The notes under the pieces were generated by a model that saw only the letters and a list, made by a program, of their open reading frames with translations, did not search any database and was not told the origin of the DNA. The position numbers were made by a program, and so were the translations under genes. 64,000 nucleotides of DNA. Origin: Antedon bifida. Taxonomy: Eukaryota > Echinodermata > Crinoidea > Comatulida > Antedonidae. This document shows, one piece after another, positions 62,342 through 64,000 of this stretch; the stretch's first letter is position 1, and the number at the start of each line of letters is the position of its first letter. The stretch is taken from contig OY727094.1 in assembly GCA_963402885.1 (NCBI GenBank), forward strand, positions 9,054,501 to 9,118,500, given 5' to 3'.

Positions 62342-64000
62342 GTATAATGAAATTTTCAATGCAATTGGCTGCAGTGTTTGGCTTTATCAATGAATCCTTC
62401 CCAAGGCTAGCTTATTTGCATACACAATTGTAATAAACACCTGTCACACAATTGCATACTTGTATTGAATTGTTATAATTATGCTCCTACAGAAATTACA
62501 TGAAAACGCATTTAAAAATTATATTAAACTTGTTCATTTAGTTGAAATTTTTTTTCTATAACAATAATTTTCCAAGAAAAATGCTTACCAATTTTATGGA
62601 ATTTTGGATGAAAATTACATTTATGGACATCTAAAAACCATTACTGCTATTTCTTTATAAGTTTTAAGAGAATTTGAACATTAAACTCTGTTTCTTTAGG
62701 CCCGCAATTCATATTTTTACGGCACTTATAACAATTCATCAAATATTTCTTGTGAAAGGTTGTACAGTTTTAGATGTACGCTTTTTTCTTTAATCACCGT
62801 CAATTTGCATCCCATAGAAGTCTGCTAGTACAAAATCTGAAACAAAATCTCACCAAACATTGTTCATTTTAATAATTTAGTGGATTATTTGGTTGTGTTT
62901 CAGTGTATTAACTTTATTAAAATTGCATGTAATTTGCATGTCATTAAGTATGCACGTTATTTACATTTATCATAAGAACTGTCCTAATTTTACAGTTGTC
63001 ATATTTTATGTAAACATCATAGCAGTCATTTATCATCATTGCCTTCATCTTAATTTTCAACCGTATATAATCAAGCAGATTCCAGGTTTAAATCTTGGAT
63101 TTTTCTCATTCTCGCAGATTTCATCATCTTTGCCATTTATGAATAAATAAATATTCTAGCGACAAACTATTCCGCAATTAATTTTTGGGTCGCGGGGGGT
63201 GTAGCTTGAGAAATTAAAAACATACAGCAATGTTTTAGTGTTGATATAAAATCCTGTGTGAACTGTGATGAACAGTGTTGTGCACGTCATGAAGAGGAAA
63301 CCCGGACTGCACTGAATTAGGCTGAATCATCGCAATTTTTATCAAACAAAATTACAATGCAATTTCTGTCTATCTTTTAGAGCTTCCTAAAATCTTTTGT
63401 ATGCGCAGCTAGCTAAATATTGTGATGTAATTAAATGGGTGAAATGTGATGCGATGCATGGTGATGTGTGTTGTCTGCTGGATTAGAGTTTCTGTATGCC
63501 TGTAAAAATATACAGATTAGCATTTCTTTATTTGGTGTTAATTGAATTAAAACCGAAGAAGGAATAACACACAAAAACTATTTTTCAAAGCAATCATTTC
63601 CATATGGGGGTATGACCTCATTTGCATTGATAACCTTCCAAAATTCCAAAATGAGAAATATATTTACATATGGACTACTTGATTGCAGGCCTCCTATGTC
63701 TCCTTATATTTTTAACCAGAAGTTTCTTGATATTTCCCATCTCCCGCCGAAGGTGCTATTTTTCCCAATTGTTTTGAATGGCTACAAAAAACCCAGTAAT
63801 TAATACCATTTAGTCTCTGCTTGCTAGGTTTGTTTGATAACTAAAAGTGAAATAAAAGAAAGAAAAAAATGTGCTAATCTTGCAGCGCTGGGTGCTGATT
63901 TCCAAATTTATTTTTATAAAGCAACCTCTATGGTTTGGCAACGCTTTTTATTTATTACAATGTTTAATTTTTTTTTAATTTGGAATCACAGTGATTGGGA
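62342..64000 (+). other. Intron 64 (continues past window)
   Basis: AT-rich with no recognisable LG2 exon. A splice-acceptor-like ttctcattctcgcag at 63103-63117 leads only to a short frame that stops at once. The rest of domain V is expected further right. Confidence 0.6.

Larger units (their letters stand above)
41746..62002 (+). other. Other introns of 300-900 bases in the 3' half without recognised content
   Basis: Introns 33, 34, 35, 36, 38, 40, 41, 43, 44, 47, 50, 54, 55, 56, 58 and 61 were read and show only AT-rich sequence, homopolymer runs (for example a C-run at 44694-44706) and ordinary splice signals. In the 5' half the same holds for introns 3, 4, 6, 7, 10, 17, 25, 27 and 28. 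Confidence 0.5.

Noticed and set aside
63103-63150. Possible alternative terminal exon after ttctcattctcgcag
   Set aside because: In the phase set by exon 64 the frame stops after a few codons and encodes no LG sequence.

Overview
The window is a stretch of an AT-rich, intron-dense animal genome, and almost all of it lies inside one large plus-strand gene. By domain order the gene is a perlecan (basement-membrane heparan sulfate proteoglycan, HSPG2 family). The domain set, the many phase-1 introns between Ig modules and the repeats (DIRS-like retroelement, 5S-headed SINE, hAT-type MITEs) suggest a marine invertebrate deuterostome, perhaps an echinoderm. The species cannot be named from this sequence. 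No bacterial, viral or CRISPR content was seen.

Gene model: I reconstructed 64 coding exons (770-62341) by reading frames across GT-AG junctions. The joined coding length is 9,238 bases (3,079 codons plus one base) and the frame stays open throughout. The gene runs off the right edge. Order of modules: signal peptide and seven LDL-receptor class A repeats (770-18118); one Ig domain (18497-19098); three laminin IV domains alternating with laminin-type EGF blocks (19512-45890); twelve Ig domains (46423-58256); then the start of perlecan domain V, namely LG1 (58929-60490s), two EGF repeats (to 61077) and a Ser/Thr/acidic linker exon (62003-62341). LG2 and LG3 should lie beyond the window. No SEA module, which carries the main heparan sulfate sites in vertebrate perlecan, is present.

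Two exons carry good glycosaminoglycan-attachment signals instead. A 72-base phase 2-2 cassette exon (33910-33981) lies inside the second laminin IV domain and encodes an SGEGSG run followed by acidic residues. The linker exon (62003-62341) encodes [11 protein letters not shown] between EGF2 and the expected LG2. Two RGD tripeptides are also encoded, one in LDLa 1 and one in the laminin-EGF block before the third laminin IV domain.

Introns hold most of the other structure: an internally deleted DIRS-like element with perfect 46-bp inverted ends (25974-28661); a decayed LINE (53684-54847); a TIR element with a Myb/SANT-like ORF (7924-8748); two hAT-type MITEs with perfect 8-bp target duplications, one of which duplicated the exon 22 splice donor; a four-copy palindromic MITE family; SINEs with 5S- and tRNA-derived heads; and several minisatellites. 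The two largest minisatellites sit in homologous introns in front of laminin IV domains 1 and 3.
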